In this document: positions 31,001-43,300 of the stretch, in pieces
How the letters are laid out: each line of letters opens with the position of its first letter
Position numbering within the stretch: the first letter of the stretch is position 1
NCBI RefSeq assembly: GCF_036370855.1
Contig: NC_088099.1
Span: forward strand, 88,847,820 to 88,911,819
Source of the DNA: Dromaius novaehollandiae
Lineage: Eukaryota; Chordata; Aves; Casuariiformes; Dromaiidae
Direction: 5' to 3'
Length of the DNA: 64,000 bases
Position numbers and translations under genes: made by a program
Notes under the pieces: generated by a model
What the model was told of the DNA's origin: nothing
The model's database searches: none
Seen by the model: only the letters and a program-made list of their open reading frames with translations

Positions 31001-32266
31001 AAGGGAAAATTTGAAATGCTCCATATTTAGATAAAAGATTGACACTCATGGAAGTATTTTTCATCAAAGTATACTAAGTATACTAGTAGATCATACTTGT
31101 TTTTGTGTTTTAATAGGATTTACTGTACGCAAACCACACTGTCAAAAAAGCACATAATGGCTTAGTAAAAGCACTGAAATTTAACATGATAGAATGCTGT
31201 GCCCCATGTAAGTAGAATTTCCCTTCCGATGAGTTAATAAATGGGTGCTCCCTACTTCATTTCAAGATTACCTATATTAGCATGATTCTGTTTAAGCAAA
31301 GCTAAATTACTGTTATGTCACGGCAGTGAAAGAACATAATTGCTGCACTGATCCTACATCCTTCCTCCCTCCTCCTGTTCTTTACAAAAAATGTGTTTCT
31401 TAGTTGTTTCTTTGCATGGCATCACAGAAACTTGACTCAGGTTAGAATTCTGAACCTCTAAGCACTGTAGAAGACAGCGCACAAGCAGATAGTAAAAATA
31501 AAATAGCTGCCTAACCTCTTTGCAGATGAAGTACCCAAGACAAACAACCTTTTTATCAACAGAGAACTGATACAATCAGAGATTAAACGTTTGTACAACA
31601 GTATCTAGAAGTCCGTGGCTAAATCTGGAAATTGGATGTCCGATGTTTCAGTCTAATGCCATCACACAAATCATCCTTATTTTTTTTCTGTCCTTGACGG
31701 ACAAGACTTTAAAGATTATTTACCACATTTTTATTGCACTGCCCAGATAGCATGAAGTCTTACAACCTCTTTCTGTGGTAGCTGTAGAGGTCCTACTAAA
31801 TACCCTAGATGTTTTACATCTGCATCATACAACAAGTAGTTGGGGTAAAGAATTCTTTTTCTAGATGCCATAAAGTACATGGTTCTGAGGGAGACTACAT
31901 GAGCTCATGGAAGAGAAATTTCTTGGGGATTTTGTATATAAAGGTGCCACCTCTTGCTCGGTGAATCCCAGAGCTACTCATTGTTGGAGGTTGGGAGACT
32001 ACTCAGAGAATTTTGCTTCTTCTATAAGAAGATAGGAATCGTCTTACAGTGTTCTCTCATCTGCACCTGCTGGGCTACAGAAACTTCTGGTCCAGTCCAG
32101 AACAATCCTTCTTATGTTGTTATTGTGTATGAATACATATATGCAATAGCACTATCACTATACTTGAACTTCTTAGTGCCATAATATTTTTGTTTCTGTG
32201 CCTTTTCAAGGAATTGACTTTTAACCAGGATTCTGTCTAGATGTCAAACTGAGAACAATCATCATT

Positions 32267-32285
32267 AAAAAAAAAAAAAAAAAAA
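32267..32285. repeat. Poly-A run (19 bp)
   Basis: Uninterrupted A homopolymer, no associated retrocopy recognised upstream. Confidence 0.85.
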
Positions 32286-33589
32286 GCAACAACACTATAA
32301 AAGTAATTAGCTCAGTCTGCAATCCTAAACAGGATTCAAACCAGTTTGAACAAATTGGATCAGAGGGAACCAAATAGACAGAAGAAAAACATCCACCCTG
32401 GAAGAGTGGTTGTCTAGAAACAATATGAGCAGAAACTTCATCATTAAGTCAGGCAACTTGAGTCTTAATAACAATTTTTTAAAATGTATTTGCAAAAAAG
32501 GAAGGTGAAACAGAAACTTCCCCAATAATTTTCTCAAACAAGTTCAATATCTCTAATACAGCAAGCATTATTTCTATGACTAAATCTCAGTGTCCTTATG
32601 AGCTTAAACTGAATAGCTACATATGAGAATAGTGAAAAAGAAAGTGCATAAATTGAAACTGATAATGTTTTAACTAAATGGAGGTTCACACTTCTAGGGT
32701 TTGTCTACTAGGCCATTTCTTCCATAGTAACTTCCATAGTAAAGTGTGAAACTTCTCTTCAGTAGTGATCTTTTTCAGACAATGCAAGGCACACAGTAAG
32801 TGCAAAGTTCCTTACCCTGCTTTGTAGCAAATGTCAGTGTAGTGCAAATTCACGGATTAGCCTCCTGCACACTGACTTCCTTGTACATATGATAGCTGAA
32901 GCAGTACAGTTTTCTCATGTTGGCAGGTTCTGAGGTTCTGAGTTTCAGTTAAGTTTCAGAAAATGAGTATCTTCATGTGCAGAATAACTCAAAGTTTAGT
33001 GAAGTGAAATATCACTACAGCTTTAAACCTCAGAAATTCAGACCTCAGTAAACTAGATTTATGTGTTCTAATTGTAGTTTCCCTCACTATCTCAGGGAAC
33101 ATAAAAATATACTGTCCTGATTAAGTAAAACTTTTTCCCAGCTGATATAAAATTGAATTCAGATCTTTCCCACGCAGGAAGAAGATAGAGACTATTCAGG
33201 TTTGATATAATTCAAGACAATAATCCTGTTACCACTAACTCCAGACTGTTTAGATAGAGAAAACTTTCTTCCCTTTTGCAAAACTTCTGTGGAATTTTAA
33301 AGGGTTTTCGATAAAACCAAAAGCAAGTGATAAACTTTTCTTGAGGATGCTTTAGAATTTAGTACAGAGGAAAATTTCTGCAGCATTTATGGTATTCTAC
33401 AGATTTATAGATAAGTGATACCATTAAATTCTATATGATAATAGTCCTACTCAGGAATAGTATTGTTAAAGGAATTTTGCATGAGGATATCATTAAGTAG
33501 CTGATTTCTCAAGATTCTCATGATTAAAGACAGAAGGACTGTCATTTTTTTTCTTGTAGTCCAGTTCACTTGTAGCTCGGTGAATACAA

Positions 33590-33900
33590 TGTCTTCCATC
33601 TCCAGCAGCAGGCCCTGGCCCTGGCCCTGGGCTGCCCCAAGGGTGCAGGGTCTCCAGCCTGTGGGGGTGGCCAAGGCTGGAGCCAGTGGTGCTCCATGTC
33701 ACATCTGCCTGGGGCTGAGAGACTCGAGCTGAGGCCGTGCCGAGAGAGGTGCAGAAATGGCTCGTGATGGGGTCAGGACTGAGGAGGGAGAAACCTCTTC
33801 CATGAAGACCGCACTGTCCCTGGGGAAGGGCTCAGGATGCTTCATTGTGCCCTGCCACCACCTGTCTGCCTGAGGAAGGCTGGAGCCACCAACCATAGGA
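33590..33900. other. GC-rich patch with CCCTGG repeats, unidentified
   Basis: About 300 bp of GC-rich sequence sits abruptly in AT-rich DNA and includes a short run of CCCTGG units near 33.62 kb. Both strands have short open frames (65-75 codons), as expected of GC-rich DNA, and none has a recognisable domain. It could be an old inserted fragment or a small regulatory island. Confidence 0.3.
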
Positions 33901-35435
33901 CCTAGGGGGACATTGAAAGGGTGAGCATAACCCCAGAGAAATGGGTAGATAGTGGTAAGGTGTTTTGTGTAACAATTTTAAAGTTATTGTTGTTTCTGAG
34001 GCTTTTCATTACCTATCTGGGCTATCTACTTTTAGCCAGTCTAAGTGTGCTTCACATTAAGAATTTTCAGCTGGGTTAAAATATGTTTAATCTGAACAAC
34101 TGGCCATCCATTCTAGAATATATGCTTTTTTATATACATATATATGTATTTAAAAGACAAATTTATCGACAGATGTTCCCTGCTGTAAAACACACACCCT
34201 CCTGAAGTATTCATTTGCCACGATGGGTGTTTTACATTTCGTGAAGGCAAGAACACACATCATCAGACACATCTACTTCTATGGGCCCCATCTGAGGTAC
34301 CCTCTGGCCTTAGACAATATACAGTCAGATTATTTTCCTGTTTGTTTGATTTTTTTTTTTTCTGGTTTATTTGGTAGCTAGAGGAAAAGACAAGATGGGT
34401 AGGAACTGTTTTGCAAAGGCATACCTGTAAACCTAGATGCCTCTCAGAAACAACTCTAGCATTATTTGGTGAACAGAGAAAGCAAATAGTTTCATGGACA
34501 CTTTGTTCCTTACTGCTTTTTTTTTTTTTTTTTTTCACTTAACATGGTAGCAGATCAAATAAAATGGCAATAAAAATAGAAAACATCTTACAATTTCTTC
34601 CCATAGAAAGTGGTTTTAAGTGACTACAGGGCATAGGAAGTGGTTTAAAATGACTACAGGGATAAGGGAAGCTGTAAACAATGGGTTCCTCAAAGATGCA
34701 TTGGAACCATTTCTAGGGTTTTTCAACCCTATTTCTGGTAAAAATACTAACAGGGAAGGGAAAGGGGAAAAACTGCTCCCAGCAGAAATTGTTTCCAGAG
34801 TAGGAGTGGTTGGGTTTTTTAGTTTTCAGGATGCAAGCAATATGTTCGGTAAGATGGAATGACTTAAATCTTTTTTTGGAACAGAGAGAACATAAGGTTA
34901 GGATGGAGTATTAGACACAAAATAGTCAAAATAGATAGTAGTTCTTTTCAGTTTACCTGAAATACTAGGGGCAGAAAGACATGAAGATAAGCACTTCTAT
35001 TAATAAATATTCCTGTTCTGTCTTTTCCTTTCTACAAATAGTCTTTGTATACTCTTAATTTGCTGAACTAAGGCAAGTTGTTTGAAACATGTGTTTCTTT
35101 AAGTTCAAAGAAAACATATAGAGCCCATATAAACAAATACCATGTGCAAATGCGTACATGCTAGGTGTTCACTTATAAAAATTAGTTCAAATTAAATTGA
35201 ATAACATCTTAGTCAAAGCCCTTAATGAAAGTCTACAAGAAAATAACTGTCCTTTTACAGAACATGGGATTCTTCTGTTTCTTCTCTGCTTCTGAGACTT
35301 CTGTTTCCACCTATTCCTAGAATTCTTTTTCCATTTATCAGTAATTCACATTCAGAAATTCCTAACTACTTTTAATATAACATTTCATTTTACTTTGGCA
35401 ATGCCACTACTCCTCATGGAGATTAGTATATGTTA
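33901..35435. other. AT-rich non-coding stretch
   Basis: No gene or element was recognised. A T run of about 20 bp lies near 34.52 kb, and two near-identical copies of a motif around AGTGGTTTAAAATGACTACAGG lie at 34.61-34.66 kb. Confidence 0.5.
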
Positions 35436-36270
35436 GTAGAATAATTTAAGTTGGTAGGGACTTCTGGAGCCAGGTTGTGCAGTTCGCCAGTGACAGCGAG
35501 GTCACTGTTGATCAGGCTGCTTAGGGCATTGTCTAATCAAGTTTTGAATATCGTAATGGATGGATATCCCACAGCCTTTCTGGGCACCTGTTACAGTGTT
35601 TGACCACCCTCACTATCAACATTTTTTCCTTATATCTAGCCAGAATTTTTCTTGTTGCAGCTGGTGTCTCTTGCCTCTTGCCCTATCACTGTGTACCTCC
35701 AAGAAGAGTCTGTCCCTGTCTTCTGTTTTGGTAGTCGTAGACAACAAGAAATTCCCCCTTAGTCATCTCTGCTTGAGTCTGGACAAACCCAGCTCAGTCC
35801 ATCCTCCTATGTCACATGCTCCAGGCTTGCTCTGGTATGTCAATGCCTCTCTTGTAGTGGAGGGCCCAAAATGGGACATAATACTCCACCTGTAGTAAGT
35901 CTTGCAACGGCCAAACAGAGGGGAAGAGGGTCACTTTCCTTGACCTTTTGCCTATGGTCTTGCTAGGTCAGCCCTGTACATGGGTAGCTTTCTTTCACAT
36001 AGGGGTGTGCTGCTGGGGTGAGGCTGACTAGCAGTCTGGAGGTCCCTGAACACTCCTTCTTGTACCCCTTGAAGATGGGATCGATGTCTGCCTATTCATA
36101 GTCTGCAGGCAGGAAATGGAGGAAGAGAAAGCTTTATTGACTGGGCTATGGAAAGTCAGTAAGCATTGGCAGGTCTGGGAATATAACATGGCACTTCTGA
36201 TTCCCCATTTCATGCACAGATGATGTGAATAACCTTGACCAAGACCTCTATGTTGATGGTTTCCCATCCA
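35436..36270 (-). mobile_element. Old CR1-type LINE remnant (minus strand)
   Basis: Read on the minus strand, the 3' end of this element lies at the left, where a decayed version of the CR1 terminal consensus precedes the AT-rich flank. Moving right, conceptual translation gives decayed CR1 reverse-transcriptase C-terminal sequence (a stretch reading like the LVRPHLEYC region) around 35.88-35.95 kb. Around 36.03-36.10 kb it gives ADIDPIFKGYKKE and LLVSLT, matching the conserved ADITPIFKKGKKED...PVSLT segment of CR1 RT. The RT core between these parts is missing. Many stops and shifts mark it as much older than the CR1 at 38-40 kb. Confidence 0.7.
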
Positions 36271-38040
36271 CTTCTCCCCTTAAAGCTAGATCAAATGTTA
36301 CTGTAGGAGCTTAAAATAAGAATTTAACTTTTTTTGGATGTTTGCCTCCATTGAGCCTTAAAATGTTTTTAGGATTGCCTTTCACATGGCATGCCATACA
36401 TTGATTAAAACAAGACTAAAGAAACCAAAAGCTGTCACAGTCTGATTAAAAAAAGAAAAAAAAAAGAAGAAAATAAGAAAAAAACCTTTTAACTGCTCTC
36501 TTTCTTTGTATTCCTTTTCTCTTTCCCTGTTTCTTTGTTTCCTCCTCCTCCTCTCCCTGGTATAATCTGGTTTCCAGGGACATAGAATTAGAAATTTATC
36601 AGCATCCAGAGAGCTGATTAAAAAACTGCAGGATAATGTGTAACTCTCACAGTAGAACTGTATCTGCTGATTCAGTTAACTATGGAAAAATAAGCCACCA
36701 CAGAAGGGGGGAAAGAAAAAGAAAACCTGGAGATTGTTGTAAATACGTATCTTGTGGAAGAGCAGTAGTTCTGATCTTCTCACTACTATGCTTGAACCTG
36801 GCAAGTGTCCAGCGCAGCCAGTGGAAGAGAAAATAGGATAGCAGTCAGAGACCAGAAAGAAGGCATAGAAAGAAAAAAAAAAAAAAAAAAACTCAGCAGA
36901 AGTAATATAGAGGTCCCAGAAAGTTTCTGGTGATAATTGTGCATCTTTGATGACACATCTCTTGCAGAGACTTCACATGATTGGCAAAGTTATGTATTCC
37001 AGTTTGATCTTGACTGCAGTTCCATTAATATGGGTGTGCACTTTTCTGTTCTGTATTAATTATTCACTAACTTTTATTTGGTGTGCTTTATTCTCTTGCT
37101 ATTAATTTTAATGTGGACCAAATACCAGCAGAGCTGTCATTTTAATTAGGAAAGCTGTTAACTATAACAGTAAATAAAACTTTATACTGATAGAGAATTG
37201 TAGATTTACTTGTGTGATGGTGAATTGCAGATTTAATGGGGTGATAACAGTTTGCAGTTCTTTTAGCCTGTATCATTTGCAATATGCTCGAAGTCTTTTT
37301 GTGAGTTTCATATGTTCCAAAATAATCCAAAAACTGAAATTCCTGGCATGTCTTTTTGAGTCAAGGTACCTCTGTGCCAGAGATTCTTGCATGAGCCTGT
37401 AAGCAGGCTGGTACAGCTGCATCACAGGAGAATTCAGCAGTGATGCAAGTGACAATAGGATCATGTTCCTGTTTTGGGTCAAATGTGGGGATGGACTTAC
37501 AGGATGAATTTTAGTAGGAGAGTGATGTAATTTCCAATCCCTGCATGGCAGCATAGCTTTATCATTCCTACATCAGGCCCACAGCTCTGAAGACCCCGAA
37601 ACACAAACCGCACCTAACCTTCCTAGTAAATCTACACCTGGTTAACATGACAAGGTTGTGCAGTCCCAAGCAGGTACTACTTTAGGCCATGCATTATAGT
37701 CATTTAGTGTGGTACTGAGGCAGATATGTTGCTATAATTATAAACAAGGCTGGGAATCTTTGCACTATGCTATATTACTATAAATATGCCCTCCGCTTCT
37801 ACAATCTGAGTATCTTCATTTTCTCCCATTGTCATTGGTATTTTCTATCTCACTGTCACTAAATGACAAACTGAAAAATCAGAATTTTGGAAAATGTCAA
37901 GTGCTTTGAAGAAATTGTCTTTGAGAAAGCTTAATAGGATCTGATTTTCAGAGGGAACGTGCCTTTAGTTTCCTATATTCAAAACCATTAATAACTTAGA
38001 AGGTCAAAATCTTCATAAAGCAGGGCACGCGTGTCTTTAC
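36271..38040. other. AT-rich non-coding stretch
   Basis: No gene was recognised. It contains an A-rich/purine-rich tract near 36.45 kb and a poly-A run near 36.87-36.89 kb. Confidence 0.5.
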
Positions 38041-38247
38041 CAACAGGTTGGCCAGCCTGGTAAGGGGGGCTTTAAACTAGGAAAGCTGGGGGAAGGGGAG
38101 AGTTATAGGGACAGGATAGTCAGCAAAACACAGATCAAGTCAGGATACCTCCAGCAGGTGCACACAACCCAGGAAGTACACACAAGACATGAGTACGGGG
38201 GATCCTCTTGCACCCCTCCTGGGAAACCTGCATGCTCCATCACCTCT

Positions 38248-38689
38248 CTGAAGTGCCTGTACACCAATGCACACAGCGTGGGGAATAGACAGGAAGAATC
38301 AGAGATCTGTGTGCAGTTGCAGGGCCATGATCTCTCTGCAATTACAGAAGAAGTTGAGCAAAGCAGGCAGGAGACCTGCATGGATAAGCAAGGAGCTCCT
38401 GGCAAAACTCAAACAGAAGAAGGAAGCATACAGAACATGGGAGAAGGGACAGGCCACTTGTGAGGAATATGGGAATGTTGTCAGAGTACGCAGGGATGTG
38501 ACAAGGAAGGCTAAGGCTCATTTGGAATTAAATCTGGCAAAGGATGTCAAGGACAACAAGAAGGGCTTCTTCAAATACATCAGTAGCAAAAAGACGACTA
38601 GGGAAAACGTGGGCCTGCTACTGAACGGGGTGAGTTCCCTGGTGACAAAGGATACTGAATGCCTTCTTTGCTTCAGTCTTTACTGCTAA
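38248..38689 (+). pseudogene. CR1 ORF2 endonuclease fragment and EN-RT linker (deleted)
   Basis: Translation from 38248 gives LKCLYTNAHSVGN, the typical start of the CR1 APE-type endonuclease, continuing to HDLSAITE. In intact CR1 the EN catalytic domain follows. Here, at about 38346, the sequence jumps straight to the linker (GRRPAWISKELLAKL), so roughly 200 codons of EN are missing. The linker and early RT sequence then runs on as KDNKKGFFKYISSKK before decaying near 38.69 kb. This copy could not have encoded a working endonuclease. Confidence 0.85.
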
Positions 38690-38756
38690 GGCCAGCCCTC
38701 AGGAATCCCAGACCCTGGAGGCAAGAGAGAAAGTCTGGAGAAAGGAAGACTTTCCC

Positions 38757-40253
38757 TTGGTTGAGGAGCATCGGGTTAGAGGTCATTTAGGCAAACCTGA
38801 TATCCACAAATCCATGGGCCCTGATGGGAAGCACCCAAGAGTACAGAGGGAGCTGGTGGATGTTATTGCTAGGCTGCTCTCCATCATCTTTGAAAGGTCA
38901 TGGAGAACAGGAGAGGTGCCTGAGGACTGGAAGAAAACCAGTGTCACTCCAGTCTTCAAAAAGGGCAAGGAGGACCCAGGCAACTATAGGCCAGTCAGCC
39001 TCACCTTCATCCCTGGAAAGATGATTGAACAGCTCATCCTGGATGTCATCTCTAAGCATGTGGAGGATAAGAAGGTGATCAGAAGTAGTTAGCATGGATT
39101 CACCAAGGGGAATCATGCTTAACCAATCTGATAGCTTTCTATGATGGAGTGACTGCCTAGGTAGATGAGGAGAGAGCAGTGGATGTTGTCTACCTTGACT
39201 TCAGCAAGGCTTTTAACACTGTTTCCCATAACATCCTCATAGCTAAGCTGAGGAAGTGCGAGCTAGATGAGTGGACAGTGAGGTGGATTGAGAACTGGCC
39301 GAATGGCAGAGCTCAGAGGGTTGTGCTCAGCAGTGCAGAGTCTAGTTGGAGGCCTGTAGCCAGCGGTGTCCCCTAGGGGTTGGTACTGAGTCCAATATTT
39401 TTCAACTTACTCATCAATGACCTGGATGAAGGGACAGAGTGCACCCTCAGCAAGTTTGCTGATGATACAAAACTGGGAGGAGTGGCTGATACACCAGGGG
39501 GCTGTGCTGCCATTCAAAGGGACCTGGACAGGCTGGAGAGGTGGGCAGAGAGGAACCTCATGAAGTCCAACGAAGGCAAGTGCAGGGTCCTGCACCTAAG
39601 GAGGAAGAACCCTATGCACCAGAACAGGTTGGGGGTTGGCCAGCTGGAAAGCAGCTCTGCAGGGAAGGACCTGGAAGTGCTAGTGGACAATAGGTTGACC
39701 AGGAGCCAGCTATGTGCCCTTGTGGCCAAGAAGGCCAATGGTCTCCTGGGCTGCATTAGGAAGAGTGTTGCCAGCAGGTCGAGGGAGGTGATCCTTCCCC
39801 TCTGCTCAGCCCTGGTGAGGCCACATCTGGAGGACTGTGTCCGGTTCTGGGCTCCCCAGTACAAGAGAGACATGCAGCTACTGGAGGGAGTCCAGCGTAG
39901 GGCTACAAAGATGATTAGGGGACTGGAGCATCTCTTGTATGAGGAAAGGCTGAGAGAGCTGGGCCTGTTTAGCCTGGAGAAGAGAAGACTGAGAGGGGAT
40001 CTTATCAAAGTATACAAATATATAAAGGAAGGGTGTCAAGAGGATGGGGCCAGACTCTTCAGTGGTGCCCAGCGACAGGACAAGAGGCAATGGGCAAAAA
40101 CTGAAAGACAGGAAGTTCCATCTGAACATGAGGAAAAACTTCTTCATTGTGAGGGTGACAGAGCACTGGAACAGGTTGCCCAGAGAGGTTGTGGAGTCTC
40201 CTCTGGAGATATTCAAAACCCGCCTGGACGTGATCCTGTGCAATGTGCTCTAG
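38757..40253 (+). pseudogene. CR1 ORF2 reverse transcriptase (broken)
   Basis: The RT domain runs in order: MGPDGKHPRV, PGNYRPVSLT and KMIEQLILDVISKH before 39.09 kb, then a frameshift and stop. It resumes with VVYLDFSKAFNTVSH, a region containing a catalytic Asp, at 39.18 kb. A TAG stop at 39374 replaces the Gln of the GVPQG motif. The FADD catalytic motif is intact at 39455-39466, followed by the RT thumb and C-terminal region ([20 protein letters not shown]). Near 40.07 kb a frameshift moves the terminal segment ([19 protein letters not shown]) to another frame. The enzyme copies target-primed RNA in intact CR1. This copy is dead. Confidence 0.9.
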
Positions 40254-40338
40254 GTGACTCTGCTTGAGCAGCAGGGGGGTTGGACTGGATGATCTCCAGA
40301 GGTTCCTTCCAACCTCAAACATTCTGTGATTCTGTGAT

Positions 40339-43300
40339 CTTTTCTCAGATGCAGTCCTATCACTGAAAATTGACTTTTCAGTTGAGGTATCCCGTTGTAT
40401 GTATTGTTCACATTTAAATAGTATATAAATATACTATATGAAGTCAAAATCTAGCCCAGTAAGAGTTTATCTGAAGTACAGTGTTTCTTGGAATTGTTTC
40501 TCAAAAAAAAAATCTATGAAATATCAAAATATTCCTCACAAAATTCTCATTTATTCTACAAATAAAAATGCACTTAGAAAGAAAAACAGAATTGGTGGTC
40601 TTGGTTCCCAGCACGGAAAGCAAGATAGGAAGATACAGAGCATGTCTGTAAGATCATAATATGGGAAAAAAGAACAAGGGGTACATGAACAATCCCTTGA
40701 AAGTACAGAATACATCATGGAAAGTCTTAAACATAGTTTCCATTTTGAACCTAAAAATGAGCAGTGGAGTTGACTAACAAGATTTCTGTCCAGTGCAGGA
40801 GCAGAACCATCCAAATGTTAGCATTATTTTCATTTGGATGAACAAGTAGATTATGAACAAGAAAGGGATTAGCTTCTTATTTTGAGAGATTTATTTCTGA
40901 AGAACTTGAAAACCATTTTTGAGTTAACATTATCAGATTTATATTCTTTATATTTTCTGACAGTTTCCACTTCTATTGATTTACATTTCCTCATACATAT
41001 TCTGTTAATTGTTCTATTTACTCTTAAGCTGTGAGAGATTGTATAACTAATCTACTGAAAACACAAAAATAGCACAAGAGGAGTAAAGCTAATATGACTT
41101 AAAGTAGGAATACTTTAAATGAATCTGAATTGTGGAACTCTGTAATGAAAAGTTTAGGAGAAAGTGTAAATTATCATCTCTTAACTCTGTGTTTCATCTA
41201 AGGATGAAATGCAAAAATGTTGTTCCAAAATATAAGTACTATCCAAATGTTTTAAGTTTTTCACTAAGGATTTAATGAAGTAAATATCGCACTTTGCAAG
41301 TCTATTAATCTTCTGCAACACGGCACCTTTGAGTTCACGTAAATCATTACTAAAGAGAAATGACTACTTTAGAGCAAAACTGAGATAAATATTGGTGTTT
41401 AAAGAGAGATGCATTAAGATCATAATGAAATCTGCCACCACAGTTTCTATATTTCAATGATCTCTATAGAGATCCAACATTTATGACAATCATAATCAGA
41501 TCAGAATGTAAACTTAATGCAATGCTATATGGTGATTCAATTCTGACATATTTTTATGCCAGAGTTTGATATTTTAAAAAACTACTTTATATTTTGGTAT
41601 TTTTTTTTCTGAGATAACACACTGTATCTGTATTAGGGATCCTTCTGATTTCATAAGAAAGTTCATTTCATCCTGCTGGGACAAAATATTAGAATAAATT
41701 ACGGCCTATTTTGCTTCATTTTTTCTTGTAATCAGAGGGTATGATTTATGAAAACTTCTTCTATTAGAAGGAATGATTTATTTTAGCCTTTGCATAATTG
41801 CTTGGAAAATAAAATTACTCTAGCTTCATTTAGAAATATATATTCTATTCAATTTTTTTTCCTACGGTTTTAAATAGAAGATAGTTTTTACTTAAGAAAA
41901 GAATGGTTATCCCCTTAATGAAAGTGATAATAAAGGTTAACTGCGATGAACTTGGCAATAATGAGAAGACAGTAGAGTTTTTAAGGAAATTAACTTTTTG
42001 GGAATATAGTGTAGAAACTGATAATTCAAAGTAATTAATAAAGACCACCATACTTTCAAGGTAGCAAGACAGTGTATTAATTTGCTTTGTTTTTTGTAGA
42101 AAGCCATCTCTTATTGACAAAACACTTGATAGAACACCATTGTACCTGAGCTTTAGATTTGGGTTTAACTGAATTCAAGTGAATGATGTTGTAGATGTTA
42201 GTGTGACTCTTCCTGTGTGTAAAAGGAGATATGCATGCATTTAAAGGCAGCAGTTCAACAAAACATTTAGATTTATGCTTGAAAGTGTTGAGTTTTAAAT
42301 ATGTGCTTCAGATCAAACCTTATGTGGGCAGCTGCAGCCTGCATTAGTATTACCACAGCATTCTTGGATTCACGTGGAGGCACACCTGGGAAAGTTTTCA
42401 CCCAGGAAAACTGAGAAAGCGCTGGTGGAAAGATCATTATTTTCTTTTAAATTCCATAGGTTTTAAGGGTATCTTATTTAAATCTAACATTATAGAAAAA
42501 TACATTTTTGAGAGAGACTTCTTTGGTATGGTTCAAAAACAACAACAAAAAGCCAAATCTATCCAAAACTAAGCTTACAACATTTCTATTAGCTTAAGTG
42601 ATTTTACAGCTCTATTTGCTGTAGAAAAAAAAAATCCACAGGTGTTGTGTCTGGCAACTGTACAGGTCAGTCTTGTGCTCGCTTACTCCTTTTACTTGTA
42701 CACCTTCATTATGCTCATGTGTAAACTGGTCAAGTAAATAGCATAACACAGAAACCATAAAAAAAGTAAATTCATCTGCCATCTTCTAATTTTTTTTTCC
42801 TCCTTAAAGTTTAACAGATATAAAACCAGCTGAATGCTGCAGGTATACATTTTTAAAAGGCAGTAGCTCAGTGTTATTTTTAAACAAAACCATATCATCC
42901 TACCAAAGGAGCTCATTCCTTTTTCAAATGCTGTGGAATGACAGCCAAGTTTAACCTCTCTCTAAAATTCTCCATGACAAATCCATTAGAATCACCGTTA
43001 AGAGGCTTTTAAAGGCAGATTTCCAGCCAAACAATCACTCTGTATCTTCAGACGGAGATTATCAGAATGACTGGAGTTGAACAAGGACTCTCTCCAGCTG
43101 ACGGTGCCCATTAGACCTGCTGGACAAGCACGCACTTTCAGCTGAGTGATTGTAGCCATGGTCTATCTCTACAGCTGGAAGCATCTGCTCCACTTACCAT
43201 AGAGTCTGCACTGTGTTTGGTAAGGGACTGCATGCCCAATAACTCAAAAAAAAAAAAAAGTTTGCAGGTGTCTCTTACCTGTGTCCTTGGTTTAAAAGAT

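Larger units (their letters stand above)
12345..33589. other. AT-rich non-coding stretch
   Basis: No exon, RNA gene or transposon body was recognised on either strand. Open frames are short and without domains. Simple repeats inside it are listed separately. A pyrimidine-purine TG/CG repeat lies at 18.12 kb, and several poly-A/T runs and one poly-C run occur. Decayed repeats too old to recognise by eye may be present. Confidence 0.55.
38041..40338 (+). mobile_element. CR1 LINE, 5'-truncated and internally deleted
   Basis: This is a plus-strand CR1 retrotransposon copy. It begins within the 5' part of ORF2, has an endonuclease (EN) interrupted by a large deletion, a nearly full-length reverse transcriptase (RT), and the CR1 3' terminus ending in two ATTCTGTG-type units (40321-40338). 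CR1 elements lack a poly-A tail and prime at such short 3' repeats. No target duplication was obvious, as is usual for CR1. Frameshifts and stops throughout make it inactive, yet it is clearly younger than the copy at 35.4 kb. Confidence 0.95.

Noticed and set aside
39514..40017. Minus-strand frame of 167 codons
   Set aside because: It is the antisense shadow of the CR1 reverse transcriptase on the plus strand.
42900..43210. Less AT-rich patch as an exon
   Set aside because: No sustained open frame with flanking splice sites. Conservation cannot be judged from one sequence.
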